Below are positions 1 to 9,876 of a stretch of 64,000 nt of DNA, one piece after another. The position numbers and the translations under genes were made by a program. Source of the DNA: Pelagibacterium sediminicola (GTDB lineage Bacteria; Pseudomonadota; Alphaproteobacteria; Rhizobiales; Devosiaceae); contig NZ_QMEL01000002.1 of assembly GCF_003390885.1 (NCBI RefSeq), forward strand, positions 558,001-622,000, given 5' to 3'. Position 1 is the first letter of the stretch. Each line of letters begins with the position of its first letter. A model generated the notes under the pieces. It did not search any database. It was not told the DNA's origin and saw nothing but the letters and a program-made list of their open reading frames with translations.

Positions 1-231
1 GAGCGCGGAGAATGTCGTGCGATCGGCGGGATCGCGAAAATTACGCGGGGTGAAGACGGGAATGCCGAATTCTTCGGCAGCCTCGTGCACGGGGGATCTG
101 CGCTCGGCCTGGCCGCGTCCTGCGGGCTTTGGCGCGCGGGTATAGCAGGCTACGACCTCGTGCCCGCGCATCACGATTTCGGTGAGCGTGGGAACGGCGA
201 AATCGGGCGTGCCCATGAAGACGACCTTCAT
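1..231 (-). CDS. fmt: methionyl-tRNA formyltransferase, N-terminal part (cut by window edge)
   Basis: Formylates the amino group of methionyl initiator tRNA in the cytoplasm. Only the first 77 codons are present; the gene runs off the left edge. The protein begins MKVVFMGTPDFAVPTL, the typical Rossmann-like start of the formyltransferase family, and continues with the APKPAGRGQ segment that contributes to substrate binding. It lies 22 bp downstream of the deformylase gene on the same strand, the classic def-fmt pair, so the two are very likely co-transcribed. The identification is firm; completeness of the gene cannot be judged here. Confidence 0.93.
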   Translation of the reverse strand, partial: MKVVFMGTPDFAVPTLTEIVMRGHEVVACYTRAPKPAGRGQAERRSPVHEAAEEFGIPVFTPRNFRDPADRTTFSAL

Positions 232-253
232 CGCCGATCCTCCGGGAAATGCC

Positions 254-769
254 CTAGCCGGCCAGCCGGGCGCGCTTCTGGAACTTCTTGTTCACCCGGT
301 CGCGCTTCAAGCGCGACAGGTAGTCGATATAGAGCACGCCATCGAGATGGTCGATCTCGTGCTGCATGCAGACCGCCAGCCGCCCCGTGGCGTGGCGGGT
401 GACTTCCTCGCCCTCGGCGGTAAGGAACCTGACGGTCACCTCGGCGGGGCGCTCGACCTCGTAATAGAATTCGGGGATCGACAGGCACCCTTCCTCGGTG
501 ATTTCGGTCTCCTCGCTCATGGCGACGATCTCGGGATTGACCATGACGATCTTGCCCGAATCGGGATTTTCCGGATCGGCGAGATCGATGACGATCAGGC
601 GCTTCATCACTCCGATCTGGGGCGCGGCCAGCCCGATGCCGGGGGCGTCGTACATGGTCTCGAACATGTCCTCGACCGTCTTTTTGAGCGCGTCGTCGAA
701 GACGGTGACCGGCTCGGTCACTTGCCGCAAACGCGGGTCGGGCAGGATCAGGATGGGACGGACGCTCAT
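254..769 (-). CDS. def: peptide deformylase
   Basis: Removes the formyl group from the N-terminal methionine of new proteins; a metal-dependent (usually Fe2+) cytoplasmic enzyme. All three family motifs are visible in order: GIGLAAPQ, EGCLS (metal-binding Cys) and QHEIDHLDG (the two metal-binding His and the catalytic Glu). Starting at MSVRPILIL gives 171 residues, a normal length. The frame stays open 20 codons further upstream, but that extension lacks family similarity, so the internal ATG is preferred. It is followed directly by fmt on the same strand. Confidence 0.96.
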   Translation of the reverse strand: MSVRPILILPDPRLRQVTEPVTVFDDALKKTVEDMFETMYDAPGIGLAAPQIGVMKRLIVIDLADPENPDSGKIVMVNPEIVAMSEETEITEEGCLSIPEFYYEVERPAEVTVRFLTAEGEEVTRHATGRLAVCMQHEIDHLDGVLYIDYLSRLKRDRVNKKFQKRARLAG

Positions 770-874
770 TTGGGCCTCTGTTCGGCGGGTTCGGGGCTCG
801 TGGTAATGCACCTTGGCGGGCGCGGTCAAGCAAAGCCGGATATGGGGGCCTGCGAATCAGATAACAAGAACATT

Positions 875-2020
875 ATGGAAACGGTTCTTTTCGATCTGGG
901 CGGCCGACCGGTGACGGCCATCGAACTGCTCGCCGGCGGGCTGGCGGTGACGGTCCTGCTGTTGCTAATCATGTTCACCCTCCAGATGCGCGCCTCACGC
1001 CAGCGCGCCGTGGAAGCAGACGAGGAGGCGCGGCGCGCCTCGGAGATGGAGCGCCATCTGGCCGACATGATGCGCGTCCAGTCCGAGATGACGGGACGGA
1101 TGCAGACCATGAGCGAGATTTTCGGCAACCGCACCTCCGATCTCGCCAAACTTTTGACCGACCGCATCGATGCCTCGAGCCATCGCGTCAACCAGTCGAT
1201 GACCGAAAGCCGCGAGAAGACCGAGGAAACGCTGACGAAGCTCGCCGAAAGACTGGCGGTGATCGACCGGGCGCAGACCAACATCACCCAGCTTTCGAGC
1301 GAAATCGTCTCGCTGCAATCGATCCTCGCCAACAAGCAGCAGCGCGGTGCATTCGGGCAGGGGCGGATGGAAGCGATCATTGCCGATGGGCTGCCCTCGG
1401 GCAGCTATAGTTTCCAGGCGAGCCTTTCCAACAGCTCACGCCCCGACGCCCTCATCCACATGCCCAACGCCGCCCCGCCGCTGGTGGTGGACGCCAAGTT
1501 CCCCCTCGAAGCCTGGCAGCGGCTCAACGAAGCGGACGGGCCCGAGGCCCTGCGCGCCGCGATGGCCAGCTTTCGCAAGGATTGCGGGGTGCACATCAGG
1601 GCGATCTCGGAAAAGTACCTGCTGGTGGGCGAAACCCAGGACACCGCCTTCATGTTCGTACCCTCGGAATCGATCTTTGCCGACCTTCACGAACGCTTCG
1701 AGGACGTGGTGCAGAACGCGGCGCGGGCGCGGGTGGTCATCGTCTCACCCTCGCTCCTGATGCTCTCGATCCAGGTTATCCAGGCACTTTTGCGCGACGT
1801 CAGGATGCGCGAGCAGGCGCATGTGATCCAAAAGGAGGTCGTGGCGCTTCTGGGCGACGTCAATCGCCTCAACGAGCGGGTCAACAAACTGCAGAACCAC
1901 TTCCGGCAGGCCAATGACGACATCGGCGATATCCTCATTTCCACCGGCAAGCTCACCAGGCGCGGCGAGCGGATCGAAGCGATGGATTTCGAGGAAAGGC
2001 CAAAGCTCGAAGGCGAGTGA
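875..2020 (+). CDS. rmuC: RmuC family DNA recombination protein
   Basis: RmuC proteins limit recombination at inverted repeats and are thought to be membrane-tethered nuclease-like proteins. The 381-residue product starts with a short extracytoplasmic stretch and one transmembrane helix (about residues 12-32), continues with a long heptad-rich coiled coil (about 35-150) and ends in the RmuC domain with the conserved VVDAKFPLEAW, CGVHIRAISEKYL and FVPSESI motifs. The ATG at 875 is chosen because the membrane helix follows at once; an in-frame ATG at 842 would add 11 residues. It is divergent from def, with about 100 bp between the two starts. Confidence 0.9.
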   Translation: METVLFDLGGRPVTAIELLAGGLAVTVLLLLIMFTLQMRASRQRAVEADEEARRASEMERHLADMMRVQSEMTGRMQTMSEIFGNRTSDLAKLLTDRIDASSHRVNQSMTESREKTEETLTKLAERLAVIDRAQTNITQLSSEIVSLQSILANKQQRGAFGQGRMEAIIADGLPSGSYSFQASLSNSSRPDALIHMPNAAPPLVVDAKFPLEAWQRLNEADGPEALRAAMASFRKDCGVHIRAISEKYLLVGETQDTAFMFVPSESIFADLHERFEDVVQNAARARVVIVSPSLLMLSIQVIQALLRDVRMREQAHVIQKEVVALLGDVNRLNERVNKLQNHFRQANDDIGDILISTGKLTRRGERIEAMDFEERPKLEGE

Positions 2021-2035
2021 GGTCGATAATTCCCC

Positions 2036-2110
2036 CCGTCTTCACCTGGTTTATCCGGGTGATCCAGTAGCCACCGGGCTGGATTGCCCGGCTAAACCGG
2101 GCAACGACGG
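2036..2110. repeat. small imperfect palindromic intergenic repeat
   Basis: The gap after rmuC holds two inverted arms: CCGTC with GGTTTATCCGGG on the left, and CCCGGCTAAACCGGG with ACGACGG on the right. The arms belong to the same family as the much more perfect element at 13,755-13,862. It sits between convergent genes (rmuC and the DUF72 gene) and may act as a transcript end, though there is no T-tract. Confidence 0.6.
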
Positions 2111-2147
2111 AGAGGGTGCAGTTCGGTGCTGACCGGCACTCCCCTTT

Positions 2148-2936
2148 CTACAGCCGCCCGATCAGCGCCTGCGCGGCGGCGGGGTTTTTGTGCTTGGCGC
2201 CGGCGATGATATAGGCAAAGACATCGCGCGGCTTTTTTTCCGGTTTGGCGCCATAGGTGGGCAAATCGTCGGGCACGCCGCCAGCGGCAAAGGTCTTGAG
2301 CCGCCCGGCCCAGGCGTCGAGTTCGGTTTCCGAATAGCCTTTTTCATTGTCCTCGCTCGTGCCCATCAGCCGCAGATAGACGAAATCGGCGGTGGGGTCG
2401 GCGATGACCGGGAATTTGCTGTCGCACCCCGCGATCAGCGCAACGCCGTACTCACGAGCCAGATCGACGGCCTTTGCGTCGCAAAAGCTTTCGTGGCGCG
2501 CCTCGACCGCGTGGCGGATGCGCAGGCCGTCCATTTCATGGGGCAGGAGCTTGAGGAAAGCGGCGAAGTCTTCCGCGTCGAATGTCTTGGTGGCCGCCAG
2601 TTGCCAGTTGATCGGCCCGAGCTTTTTGGCAAGCCCCGTCACCCCGCTCGAAAGGAAACGTTCGAGCGAATCGCCCGCCTCGGCCAGCACGCGCCGGTTG
2701 GTGACGTAGCGCGTGCCCTTCAGGGCAAAGACGAAATTCTCCGGCACCTCGTCGTGCCATTTCTGGAAGCTTTCGGGCTTCTGGCTGCCATAGAAGGTGC
2801 CATTGATCTCGACTGAGGTCAGGTGCTCGCCCAGATAGGCCAACTCGCGCTTCTGCACGAGCCCATCGGGATAGAACGTCCCACGCCAAGGCTCGAACGT
2901 CCAGCCGCCCACCCCGATAAAGATCGATCCCGCCAT
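2148..2936 (-). CDS. DUF72 domain-containing protein
   Basis: The product has 262 residues and opens with the diagnostic [16 protein letters not shown] segment. It continues through [24 protein letters not shown] in pieces typical of this TIM-barrel family, with [11 protein letters not shown] and VEARHESF also matching. The biochemical function of DUF72 proteins is not established; nuclease-like roles have been suggested, and I do not assign one. It is divergent from recQ with about 90 bp between starts, so the two may share a regulatory region. Length and motifs suggest an intact gene. Confidence 0.88.
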   Translation of the reverse strand: MAGSIFIGVGGWTFEPWRGTFYPDGLVQKRELAYLGEHLTSVEINGTFYGSQKPESFQKWHDEVPENFVFALKGTRYVTNRRVLAEAGDSLERFLSSGVTGLAKKLGPINWQLAATKTFDAEDFAAFLKLLPHEMDGLRIRHAVEARHESFCDAKAVDLAREYGVALIAGCDSKFPVIADPTADFVYLRLMGTSEDNEKGYSETELDAWAGRLKTFAAGGVPDDLPTYGAKPEKKPRDVFAYIIAGAKHKNPAAAQALIGRL

Positions 2937-3026
2937 CGTATTCCTCCCGCTCGCTCATTCAGCCTGGCCCGATTTTATCTCCGCCGCAAGGCTTGCATCC
3001 ACGCAAACCCTGCGGGCACAAAGGAC

Positions 3027-4901
3027 ATGCGGGCGATTCGCCCGCGCCGTTTTTCTCCCAGCGACGTGAGCGCCAAGGTGACATCGCTTCTTGCCCCCGC
3101 CTTTGTCCATCATGACCCGTTAAACGTCCTCGCCTCGGTTTTCGGGCACAAGGCGTTTCGCGGCCAGCAGGAGGACGTGGTCAGACACGTGACGGGGGGC
3201 GGGGACGCGGTGGTCCTGTTCCCGACCGGCGCGGGCAAGTCCTTGTGCTACCAGATCCCGGCGCTCTGCCGGGCCGGGGTGGGCGTCGTCATCTCCCCCC
3301 TCATCGCACTGATGCGCGATCAGGTGGAGGCGCTGAAACAGGCGGGCGTAAAGGCGGCTTCGCTCAATTCGTCGATGGGCGGAGACGAGCAGCGCGCGGT
3401 GCGCGATGCTCTCTTTGCCGGCAAGATTGACCTGCTCTATGTCGCCCCCGAGCGTTTTTCCGCACCCGGCTTCCATGATCTGCTCTCGCGCATCGACATT
3501 GCGCTTTTTGCCATCGACGAGGCCCATTGCGTGAGCCAGTGGGGGCATGATTTCCGGCCCGAATACCGCGAACTGGTCCAGCTCAAGGAGCTTTACCCCG
3601 ACGTTCCGCGCATCGCGCTTACCGCAACTGCCGATCCCACGACCCGCGCCGACATCATCGAGCGGCTCGGGCTCGAGCGGGCCGAGATTTTCACCGCAAG
3701 CTTCGACAGGCCCAACATCGCCTATACGATCGTCGAGCGCGCCAACGCCAGACGGCAGCTTCTGGCCTTTCTTGTCCGGCACAAGGGCAATTCGGGGATC
3801 GTTTATTGCCTGTCGCGCGCCAAGGTCGAGGCTACCGCCCAATGGCTGAGCGGCGAGGGCATCGCGGCGCTCCCCTATCATGCCGGGCTCGACGCGGCGG
3901 TGCGCAGCCGCCATCAGGACGCGTTTCTGCGCGAAGAGGGGCTGTGTCTCGTCGCAACCGTCGCCTTCGGCATGGGGATCGACAAGCCGGACGTGCGGTA
4001 TGTGGCCCATCTCGATCTCCCCGCCTCGATCGAGGCTTATTATCAGGAAACCGGGCGCGCGGGGCGCGACGGCCAGCCCGCCGATGCCTGGATGAGCTAC
4101 GGGATGGCCGATGTCGTCCAGCGCCGCCGCATGATCGCCGAGGGCAACGCGCCCGATGCGATAAAGCGGGTGGAAAACGCCAAGCTCAACGCATTACTGG
4201 GGGTGTGCGAAACCGCTTCATGCCGCCGACAGGCGATCCTTGCCCATTTCGGGGAAAGCCATCCGGGCAGTTGCGGCAATTGTGACACATGCCTCACCCC
4301 CGTCGAGACTTGGGAGGGGACCGAAGCGGCAATCAAGGCGCTGGCGGCGATCTACCGCACCGGCCAGCGTTTCGGCGCGGCCCATATCGTCGATGTGCTC
4401 GTGGGCAAGGCGACCGACAAGGTGGCCCGCTTCGGCCACGACAACCAGCCGGTTTTCGGGGCGGGGCGCGATATCGATGCAAAGGTATGGCAATCGGTCA
4501 TCCGGCAATTGACAGCCATGGGGCTGATCATCGTTGACCACGACGCCCATGGCGCGCTGACGCTCGATGAAAGCGCGCGGGCCGTGTTCCGGAAAGAACG
4601 CCCGATCACCTTCCGGCGCGATCCGGGGCGCAAATCGGCCGAGGTGAGGCGCGCGCTGAGCGTCAGCGCCGATCTGGGTCCCGAGGCGCGCGAGATTTTC
4701 GAGGCGTTGCGCGCCAAAAGGGCGGAACTGGCCAAGGCGCAAGGAGTGCCGCCCTACGTGGTCTTCCACGATTCCACCCTCAAGGCGATGGCACTCGCCC
4801 GGCCGCGCTCGCTCGACGCGATGGCCCTGCTGCCCGGCATCGGCGCCGCCAAACTGGAGCGCTATGGCGAGGCGTTTCTGAAAATGCTGGCACAAACATA
4901 G
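3027..4901 (+). CDS. recQ: ATP-dependent DNA helicase RecQ
   Basis: A 3'-5' superfamily 2 helicase in recombination and replication-fork repair. The 624-residue product has the full RecQ layout: Walker A in [14 protein letters not shown], the DEAH box in [18 protein letters not shown] (which includes the aromatic-rich loop), helicase C motifs around YHAGLDA and [10 protein letters not shown], a zinc-binding cysteine set (CETASC and CGNCDTC), the winged-helix RQC region, and a C-terminal HRDC domain with [11 protein letters not shown]. The start is uncertain: ATG 3027 has a purine stretch almost touching it, and a GTG at 3066 in the same frame is an alternative that spares all domains. Confidence 0.95.
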   Translation: MRAIRPRRFSPSDVSAKVTSLLAPAFVHHDPLNVLASVFGHKAFRGQQEDVVRHVTGGGDAVVLFPTGAGKSLCYQIPALCRAGVGVVISPLIALMRDQVEALKQAGVKAASLNSSMGGDEQRAVRDALFAGKIDLLYVAPERFSAPGFHDLLSRIDIALFAIDEAHCVSQWGHDFRPEYRELVQLKELYPDVPRIALTATADPTTRADIIERLGLERAEIFTASFDRPNIAYTIVERANARRQLLAFLVRHKGNSGIVYCLSRAKVEATAQWLSGEGIAALPYHAGLDAAVRSRHQDAFLREEGLCLVATVAFGMGIDKPDVRYVAHLDLPASIEAYYQETGRAGRDGQPADAWMSYGMADVVQRRRMIAEGNAPDAIKRVENAKLNALLGVCETASCRRQAILAHFGESHPGSCGNCDTCLTPVETWEGTEAAIKALAAIYRTGQRFGAAHIVDVLVGKATDKVARFGHDNQPVFGAGRDIDAKVWQSVIRQLTAMGLIIVDHDAHGALTLDESARAVFRKERPITFRRDPGRKSAEVRRALSVSADLGPEAREIFEALRAKRAELAKAQGVPPYVVFHDSTLKAMALARPRSLDAMALLPGIGAAKLERYGEAFLKMLAQT

Positions 4902-4922
4902 GTGCATTTGGCTGGTGCCGCA

Positions 4923-5056
4923 GCACCCCTCACCCCCAACCCCTCTCCCACAAGGGGAGAGGGGGGCGTGTAAGCCGAGACATACGCAGGGTTGCCCTTC
5001 TCCCCCTGAGGGAGAAGGTGGGCTTTCGCGCAAGCGAAAGGTCGGATGAGGGGTGC
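4923..5056. repeat. RIME-like mosaic palindromic repeat
   Basis: This 134-bp element is bounded by a perfect 10-bp inverted repeat, GCACCCCTCA and TGAGGGGTGC. Inside are three hairpins: CCCCTCTCCC with GGGAGAGGGG, CCTTCTCCC with GGGAGAAGG, and CTTTCGC with GCGAAAG. The layout resembles the RIME-type intergenic mosaic elements of Rhizobiales. It fills almost the whole gap between the convergent recQ and tadC genes. Confidence 0.75.
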
Positions 5057-5092
5057 AGCGATATCTGCAGCAGCCATCCGGAACCAGTGTTC

Positions 5093-6076
5093 TTAAAGCG
5101 ACATCGCCGTGATGATGGCAGGAGCCATGATGACGATGAACAGGACCGGCAGGAAGAACAGGATCAGCGGCACGGTCATCTTGGGGGGCAGGGCCGCCGC
5201 CTTTTTTTCCGCTTCCATCATGCGCTGGTCGCGGCCCTCGACCGCCATGACGCGCAGCGCCTGACCGACCGAAGTACCGTAGCGGTCGGCCTGGATGAGC
5301 GCGGTCATCACCGAGCGCACGCCGTCGAGCCCCGTGCGGCGGCCAAGGTTCTCGAAGGCGCGGGTGCGGTCTTCGAGAAATGACAATTCGGCGGTCGTCA
5401 GCGTCAGTTCCTCGGCAAGCTCGGGACTTTGCAGCCCGATTTCCTTGGCGACGCGTTTGATGGCGTGCTCGATGGACATGCCCGCCTCGACGCAGAGCAG
5501 CATCAGGTCGAGCGCATCTGGCCAGGCCTTCTTGATCGAAGCCTGCCGCTTGTCGATACGGTTGCGCAGCAGCAGCACCGGCAGATAGGCTCCCACAAGC
5601 CCCACACCCATCGCATAGATCATGTTGAGGAAGGGCGGACGGTCGCCGGGAATGATGAGCAGAAGATAAACGGCTGCAAGAACGAACAGCACGATCGGGC
5701 TCACGAAACGCATGAACAGGTGACGCGTGAGCGCCGCCTGCCCGCGCTGGCCGGACTGGGCGAGCCGGTCGACCGTGTGCTCGTCCATGAAGGCCTTCTG
5801 GAGCGAAAAGCGATCGACCACATCCTTCATGTAGGTCTTGCTTTCCGCCCCGCGGATATTGCGTCCCTGCGCCTTGGCCGCTTCCTGATTGCGCAGGCGC
5901 GCCATTTCCCTCGCGCGCATCTGTTCGCGTTCGGTCGCGACACGCTTCATGCGGTCCTTGCGCTCGATCCGCTCGGCAAGGTGGGCACCGAACGTAAAGA
6001 CGATCGCGGCAGCCGATATCGCCGCGAAAACCGCGGTCAGGAATTCAGGTCTGACGATCTGGTCGGCAAGGGACAC
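5093..6076 (-). CDS. tadC: Tad pilus inner-membrane platform protein TadC
   Basis: An inner-membrane protein of the T2SF/GspF class that, with TadB, forms the platform on which the Flp pilus is assembled. The product has 327 residues: an N-terminal membrane helix (about 10-32), a basic cytoplasmic stretch, two central helices (about 125-170), the T2SF domain with ALDLMLLCVEAGMSIEHAI, and a hydrophobic C-terminal helix after PPKMTVP. It is the last gene of the minus-strand cpa/tad operon, 14 bp after tadB. Confidence 0.92.
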   Translation of the reverse strand: MSLADQIVRPEFLTAVFAAISAAAIVFTFGAHLAERIERKDRMKRVATEREQMRAREMARLRNQEAAKAQGRNIRGAESKTYMKDVVDRFSLQKAFMDEHTVDRLAQSGQRGQAALTRHLFMRFVSPIVLFVLAAVYLLLIIPGDRPPFLNMIYAMGVGLVGAYLPVLLLRNRIDKRQASIKKAWPDALDLMLLCVEAGMSIEHAIKRVAKEIGLQSPELAEELTLTTAELSFLEDRTRAFENLGRRTGLDGVRSVMTALIQADRYGTSVGQALRVMAVEGRDQRMMEAEKKAAALPPKMTVPLILFFLPVLFIVIMAPAIITAMSL

Positions 6077-6090
6077 GGGCGCAAAAACTC

Positions 6091-7068
6091 CTAATAGTCG
6101 AACTGGATCATGCGGTTCATGACGAAGGTGCCCGCCGCCAGCATGAGCGCGGCGACACCCAGGCAGATGAGCCCACCGTTGGTGGTGAACAGCGGCATCA
6201 GATAGTTGGGGCTGATGACCGACACCGCGCCGGCAACGAACAGGGGCAGCGAGCCGATGATCAGCGCCGAGGCCTTAGCTTCCGAACTCATGGCCTTGAC
6301 CTTGGCCTTCATCTTCTTGCGGTCACGCAGCACCCCTGCAAGGTTGCCCAGCGCCTCGGAGAGATTACCGCCCGATTGCTGCTGGACGGTGATGACGACG
6401 ATGAAGAAATTGACCTCCGGGAGCGGCACCCGCTCGAACAGGATCTCGACCGCCTCCTGGATGGTGCGGCCGATCGATTGCTGTTCGAGAACACGGGTGA
6501 ACTCGGAGCGAACCGGTTCCTTGACCTCGCGGGCGACCAGCCGGATGGAATCGTTGAGCGGCAGGCCCGACTTGACGCCCCGCACGATGGCCTCGACCGC
6601 ATTGGGCAGTTCGTCTAGATATTTGTTCTGATAGGACTTTCGGCGGTTGGCCAGATACATGTTGGGTAGCACATAGGCCCCGGCGACCGCAAAGACAGCC
6701 GCAAAGAGTATCGGCACCTGCAGGACGAACAACACGATAAACAGCACCGCTCCGAAGATGATGCAATTGCGCACCCATGCGCGCACGTCGGTCTTGCTGC
6801 CGGACTGGAAGAGCCGCGAGCGCAGGTTGGTCTTGGCCTTACGGGCGTTAAGCTGGTCGGTCTGGGCCTTGAGCGCATCCTGTACGGTGCGGCGGCGGGT
6901 CTCGCGCGTCTTTTGCGCACTGACCGCCTGCCGGTGCACGGTGACGTCGCCCTTCAGCGCCTTCCTGCGCTTTTCGGCGCGCCCGCCCCCCGCAAGCGCG
7001 GGCACGAACGCAAAGCCCAGCGCGCCGATGCAGATGACGACCAGAATGCCGAGAACGAGCGGAGACAT
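6091..7068 (-). CDS. tadB: Tad pilus inner-membrane platform protein TadB
   Basis: Partner of TadC in the pilus assembly platform. The 325-residue product has an N-terminal helix (about 4-24), a basic linker, a helix pair (about 105-140), the T2SF domain with LPNAVEAIVRGVKSGLPLND and the conserved FFIVVITVQQQSGGNLSEAL, then two C-terminal helices. Its start overlaps the cpaF stop by one base (TGATG type), which implies translational coupling. Confidence 0.92.
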   Translation of the reverse strand: MSPLVLGILVVICIGALGFAFVPALAGGGRAEKRRKALKGDVTVHRQAVSAQKTRETRRRTVQDALKAQTDQLNARKAKTNLRSRLFQSGSKTDVRAWVRNCIIFGAVLFIVLFVLQVPILFAAVFAVAGAYVLPNMYLANRRKSYQNKYLDELPNAVEAIVRGVKSGLPLNDSIRLVAREVKEPVRSEFTRVLEQQSIGRTIQEAVEILFERVPLPEVNFFIVVITVQQQSGGNLSEALGNLAGVLRDRKKMKAKVKAMSSEAKASALIIGSLPLFVAGAVSVISPNYLMPLFTTNGGLICLGVAALMLAAGTFVMNRMIQFDY

Positions 7069-8558
7069 CAGCGCATCATATCCATATGTTCGACATTGGC
7101 CCGTTCGAGCGCGTCGACGAGCGCGGCTTCCTCGTTGAAATAGCGTGCCTTCTCGGTGAAGTTTGGCTTGGTGATGCCGGTAGAGCGGTGACGGCCCAGA
7201 AGGTTGCCGGCGGCGTCTTCGCCAAGGATGTCGTAAAGAAAGACGTCCTGGGTGACGATCACGTCGCCTTCCATGCCCAGCACTTCGGAAATGTGGGTGA
7301 TGCGGCGCGAACCGTCGCGCAGGCGTGCGGCCTGTACGATGACGTCGATGGACGAGACGATCATCTCACGGATGGTGCGGCTGGGTAGCGCAAAGCCACC
7401 CATGGTGATCATCGATTCAAGGCGCGAAAGCGCCTCGCGTGGGGAGTTGGCGTGGAGCGTGCCCATCGAGCCGTCATGGCCCGTGTTCATGGCCTGAAGC
7501 AGGTCAAAGGCTTCCGAGCCGCGCACCTCGCCCACGATGATGCGCTCGGGCCGCATACGCAGGCAGTTCCTGACCAATTCGCGCATGGTGATCTCGCCCT
7601 CGCCCTCCAGGTTTGGCGGGCGGGTTTCCAGCCGCACCACATGAGGCTGCTGGAGCTGGAGTTCGGCGGAGTCCTCGCAGGTGATGACGCGCTCGTCCTT
7701 TTCGATAAAGGCTGTGAGACAGTTCAAAAGTGTCGTCTTGCCCGACCCCGTGCCGCCCGAGATCAGCACGTTGGCGCGGATACGGCCCAGAACGCGCAAC
7801 ACCTCAGCACCCTCGGGAGAGATAGAGCCGAACTTCATCAACTGGTTGAGGGTCAGCTTGTCTTTCTTGAACTTACGGATGGTGAGTGCGGGGCCATCGA
7901 TCGAGAGCGGAGGTGCGATGACGTTGACGCGCGAGCCGTCGGGCAGGCGCGCGTCGCATATGGGCGAGGATTCATCGACCCGGCGGCCGACCTGGGACAC
8001 GATGCGCTGGCAGACGTTCATCAGGTGCGCATCGTCGCGGAAGCGCACATTGGTGAGCTTCACCTTGCCACCCACTTCGATGTAGCAACGGTGGGCGCCG
8101 TTGACCATGATGTCTGCGATGTCGTCGCGGGCAAGGAGCGGTTCGAGCGGGCCGTAGCCGAGGACGTCGTTGCAGATATCCTCGAGCAGGTCTTCCTGCT
8201 CGGCGATCGACATGACGAAATTCTTGAGCGCGATGATCTCGGCGACGATATCGCGGATTTCCTCGCGCGCCGAGATTTGATCCATCGCCGCAAGCTGGGA
8301 CAGATCGATCGAATCGATCAGCGCGTTGAAGATCGAGGACTTGGTCTGGAAATAGTTCTTGTCGCGTGCCGCCGATTCGGTGGCGTGGATATCCATCACC
8401 TCCTCGCGCGGCGGCTTGGCCTGCTGTTGCGCAGGCGCAGGCCGCGCCTCGGGCGCCGGAGCCTCGGCCTGCGGGGTGGGCCTGGGCTCCTCCACCGGGC
8501 GCGAAGGGGGAGGCGCGCTTTGCGTATTGCCGCCAAAACTGGTGCGCTTGCCAAACAT
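7068..8558 (-). CDS. cpaF: Tad pilus assembly ATPase CpaF/TadA
   Basis: The secretion ATPase that powers Flp pilus assembly. The product has 496 residues. A proline- and alanine-rich N-terminal tail (about 1-50) precedes the CpaF N-domain, then the VirB11/GspE core with Walker [15 protein letters not shown] (near residue 268), the [12 protein letters not shown] Walker B/Asp-box region and the His-box in [16 protein letters not shown]. It is intact and in register with cpaE (20 bp gap) and tadB (overlap). The low-complexity N-terminal tail is common in alphaproteobacterial CpaF proteins. Confidence 0.95.
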   Translation of the reverse strand: MFGKRTSFGGNTQSAPPPSRPVEEPRPTPQAEAPAPEARPAPAQQQAKPPREEVMDIHATESAARDKNYFQTKSSIFNALIDSIDLSQLAAMDQISAREEIRDIVAEIIALKNFVMSIAEQEDLLEDICNDVLGYGPLEPLLARDDIADIMVNGAHRCYIEVGGKVKLTNVRFRDDAHLMNVCQRIVSQVGRRVDESSPICDARLPDGSRVNVIAPPLSIDGPALTIRKFKKDKLTLNQLMKFGSISPEGAEVLRVLGRIRANVLISGGTGSGKTTLLNCLTAFIEKDERVITCEDSAELQLQQPHVVRLETRPPNLEGEGEITMRELVRNCLRMRPERIIVGEVRGSEAFDLLQAMNTGHDGSMGTLHANSPREALSRLESMITMGGFALPSRTIREMIVSSIDVIVQAARLRDGSRRITHISEVLGMEGDVIVTQDVFLYDILGEDAAGNLLGRHRSTGITKPNFTEKARYFNEEAALVDALERANVEHMDMMR

Positions 8559-8578
8559 CTGGTCCGGTTCCTTCCCCT

Positions 8579-9859
8579 TTAGGCCCGCTTGAGCTTGCGC
8601 AGCAATCCGGGGATCTTGAGGCCCGCCGCCCGCGACTGGGCTTCGGCGGCGCTGCGGCCGGTCACCTCAAGCCCGATGGTGCGCAACAGATCGTTGATCT
8701 TGTGGGTTGCGGAGACCTCGGCAATCATCTGCCCGTTATTGGCCGCCGTACCGAACAACGCCGCCTCGAAGGCGATCTGCCCGATCAGCCGGCATTCGAT
8801 GGTCGCGGCAAATTCCTCGGCGGGGATTTCGGGGCGGCGGGGGATGCCCGCCTTGTTGATGACCAGCAACGGCTCGCTTTCGCCGGGCCGCAGGCCCTTG
8901 ACGACATCGGCGAGGCTCTTGGCGTTGCGCAGGTTCGCAAGGTCGGGCTCGGCAATGATCACCACCTCATCGACCGCCGCCAGCGTATAGCGCACCCAGT
9001 CGGTCCAGATGTGGGGGATATCGAGGATGACGCAGGGCACCTGCTTCTGGCTCAACTCGATGATCTGCTCAAAACTGCGCTCGTCAAGATCGTATGTACG
9101 TTCGAGCGTTGCCGGAGCGGTCAGGAGATTGACGTGGGCGGCGGCCTTGCTCATCAGCCGGTCGAGCATCACCGCGTCCATCTTCTCGTTGGCAAACACC
9201 GCATCGCCCATGCCCTGGGGGGGGTCCTGGTTGAAATTGAGCCCGACCGTGCCGAACGGCAGGTCGAGATCGAGCACCAGCACGTCCTGACGGATGGCAC
9301 GGGCGACCGACCAGGCAACATTATGGGAAATGGTCGAGGAGCCCGAACCGCCTTTGGCGCCGACAAAAGCGATGGTGCGCCCGATGGGGGCGGCCCCTTC
9401 GCCAGCGAACAGCTCGGAGATCGCGTTGACCAGCGCAGGCGTTGTGGTCGGCGTCACGATATAGTCCGACACCCCTGCCCGCATCAGTTCGCGATAGAGC
9501 ACCACATCGTTGACATGGCCGATGACGATGACGCGGGTCGAGGCGTCGCACACTTCGGCGAGCCGCGCGAGCGCACCGAGCATGGTTTCGGCGGGAAGCG
9601 TCGTTTCGACGATGACGAGGTTGGGCGTGGGGTTGGTGCGGTAGGTCTCCACCGCCCCCTCAAGCCCGCCATTATGGGTCGTCAGCGCCACCTTGGCCAT
9701 ACGCCGGTCGAGGGCTGCGTCCTCGATCATCTGGGCGGTCTGGGACTGCTCGCAAAACGCCTGGATGGTGACGCGCGGCACCAGCCGCGCGCCGCTCGGG
9801 GCTTCGGCGGGCGGCACATCCCTGGCGGTTTCGGGCCTGTCGTTATCGAGAAAGCTCAT
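8579..9859 (-). CDS. cpaE: Tad pilus localisation protein CpaE/TadZ
   Basis: A receiver-like domain fused to a ParA/MinD-type ATPase that places the Tad machine at the cell pole. The 426-residue product has an atypical receiver fold (about 30-155) and then the ATPase with the deviant Walker A FVGAKGGSGSSTISHN, followed by DLDLPFGTVGLNF. The start at ATG 9859 is preferred because GGGGGAA lies just upstream; a TTG at 9880 would overlap cpaC. In canonical cpa operons cpaD sits between cpaC and cpaE, but here there is no room for it. Confidence 0.9.
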   Translation of the reverse strand: MSFLDNDRPETARDVPPAEAPSGARLVPRVTIQAFCEQSQTAQMIEDAALDRRMAKVALTTHNGGLEGAVETYRTNPTPNLVIVETTLPAETMLGALARLAEVCDASTRVIVIGHVNDVVLYRELMRAGVSDYIVTPTTTPALVNAISELFAGEGAAPIGRTIAFVGAKGGSGSSTISHNVAWSVARAIRQDVLVLDLDLPFGTVGLNFNQDPPQGMGDAVFANEKMDAVMLDRLMSKAAAHVNLLTAPATLERTYDLDERSFEQIIELSQKQVPCVILDIPHIWTDWVRYTLAAVDEVVIIAEPDLANLRNAKSLADVVKGLRPGESEPLLVINKAGIPRRPEIPAEEFAATIECRLIGQIAFEAALFGTAANNGQMIAEVSATHKINDLLRTIGLEVTGRSAAEAQSRAAGLKIPGLLRKLKRA

Positions 9860-9876
9860 CTTATCGTTCCCCCGGC

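Noticed and set aside
182-874. Long plus-strand extension of the rmuC frame over def
   Set aside because: The region encodes deformylase on the other strand with all motifs. The plus-strand extension is a high-GC mirror frame.
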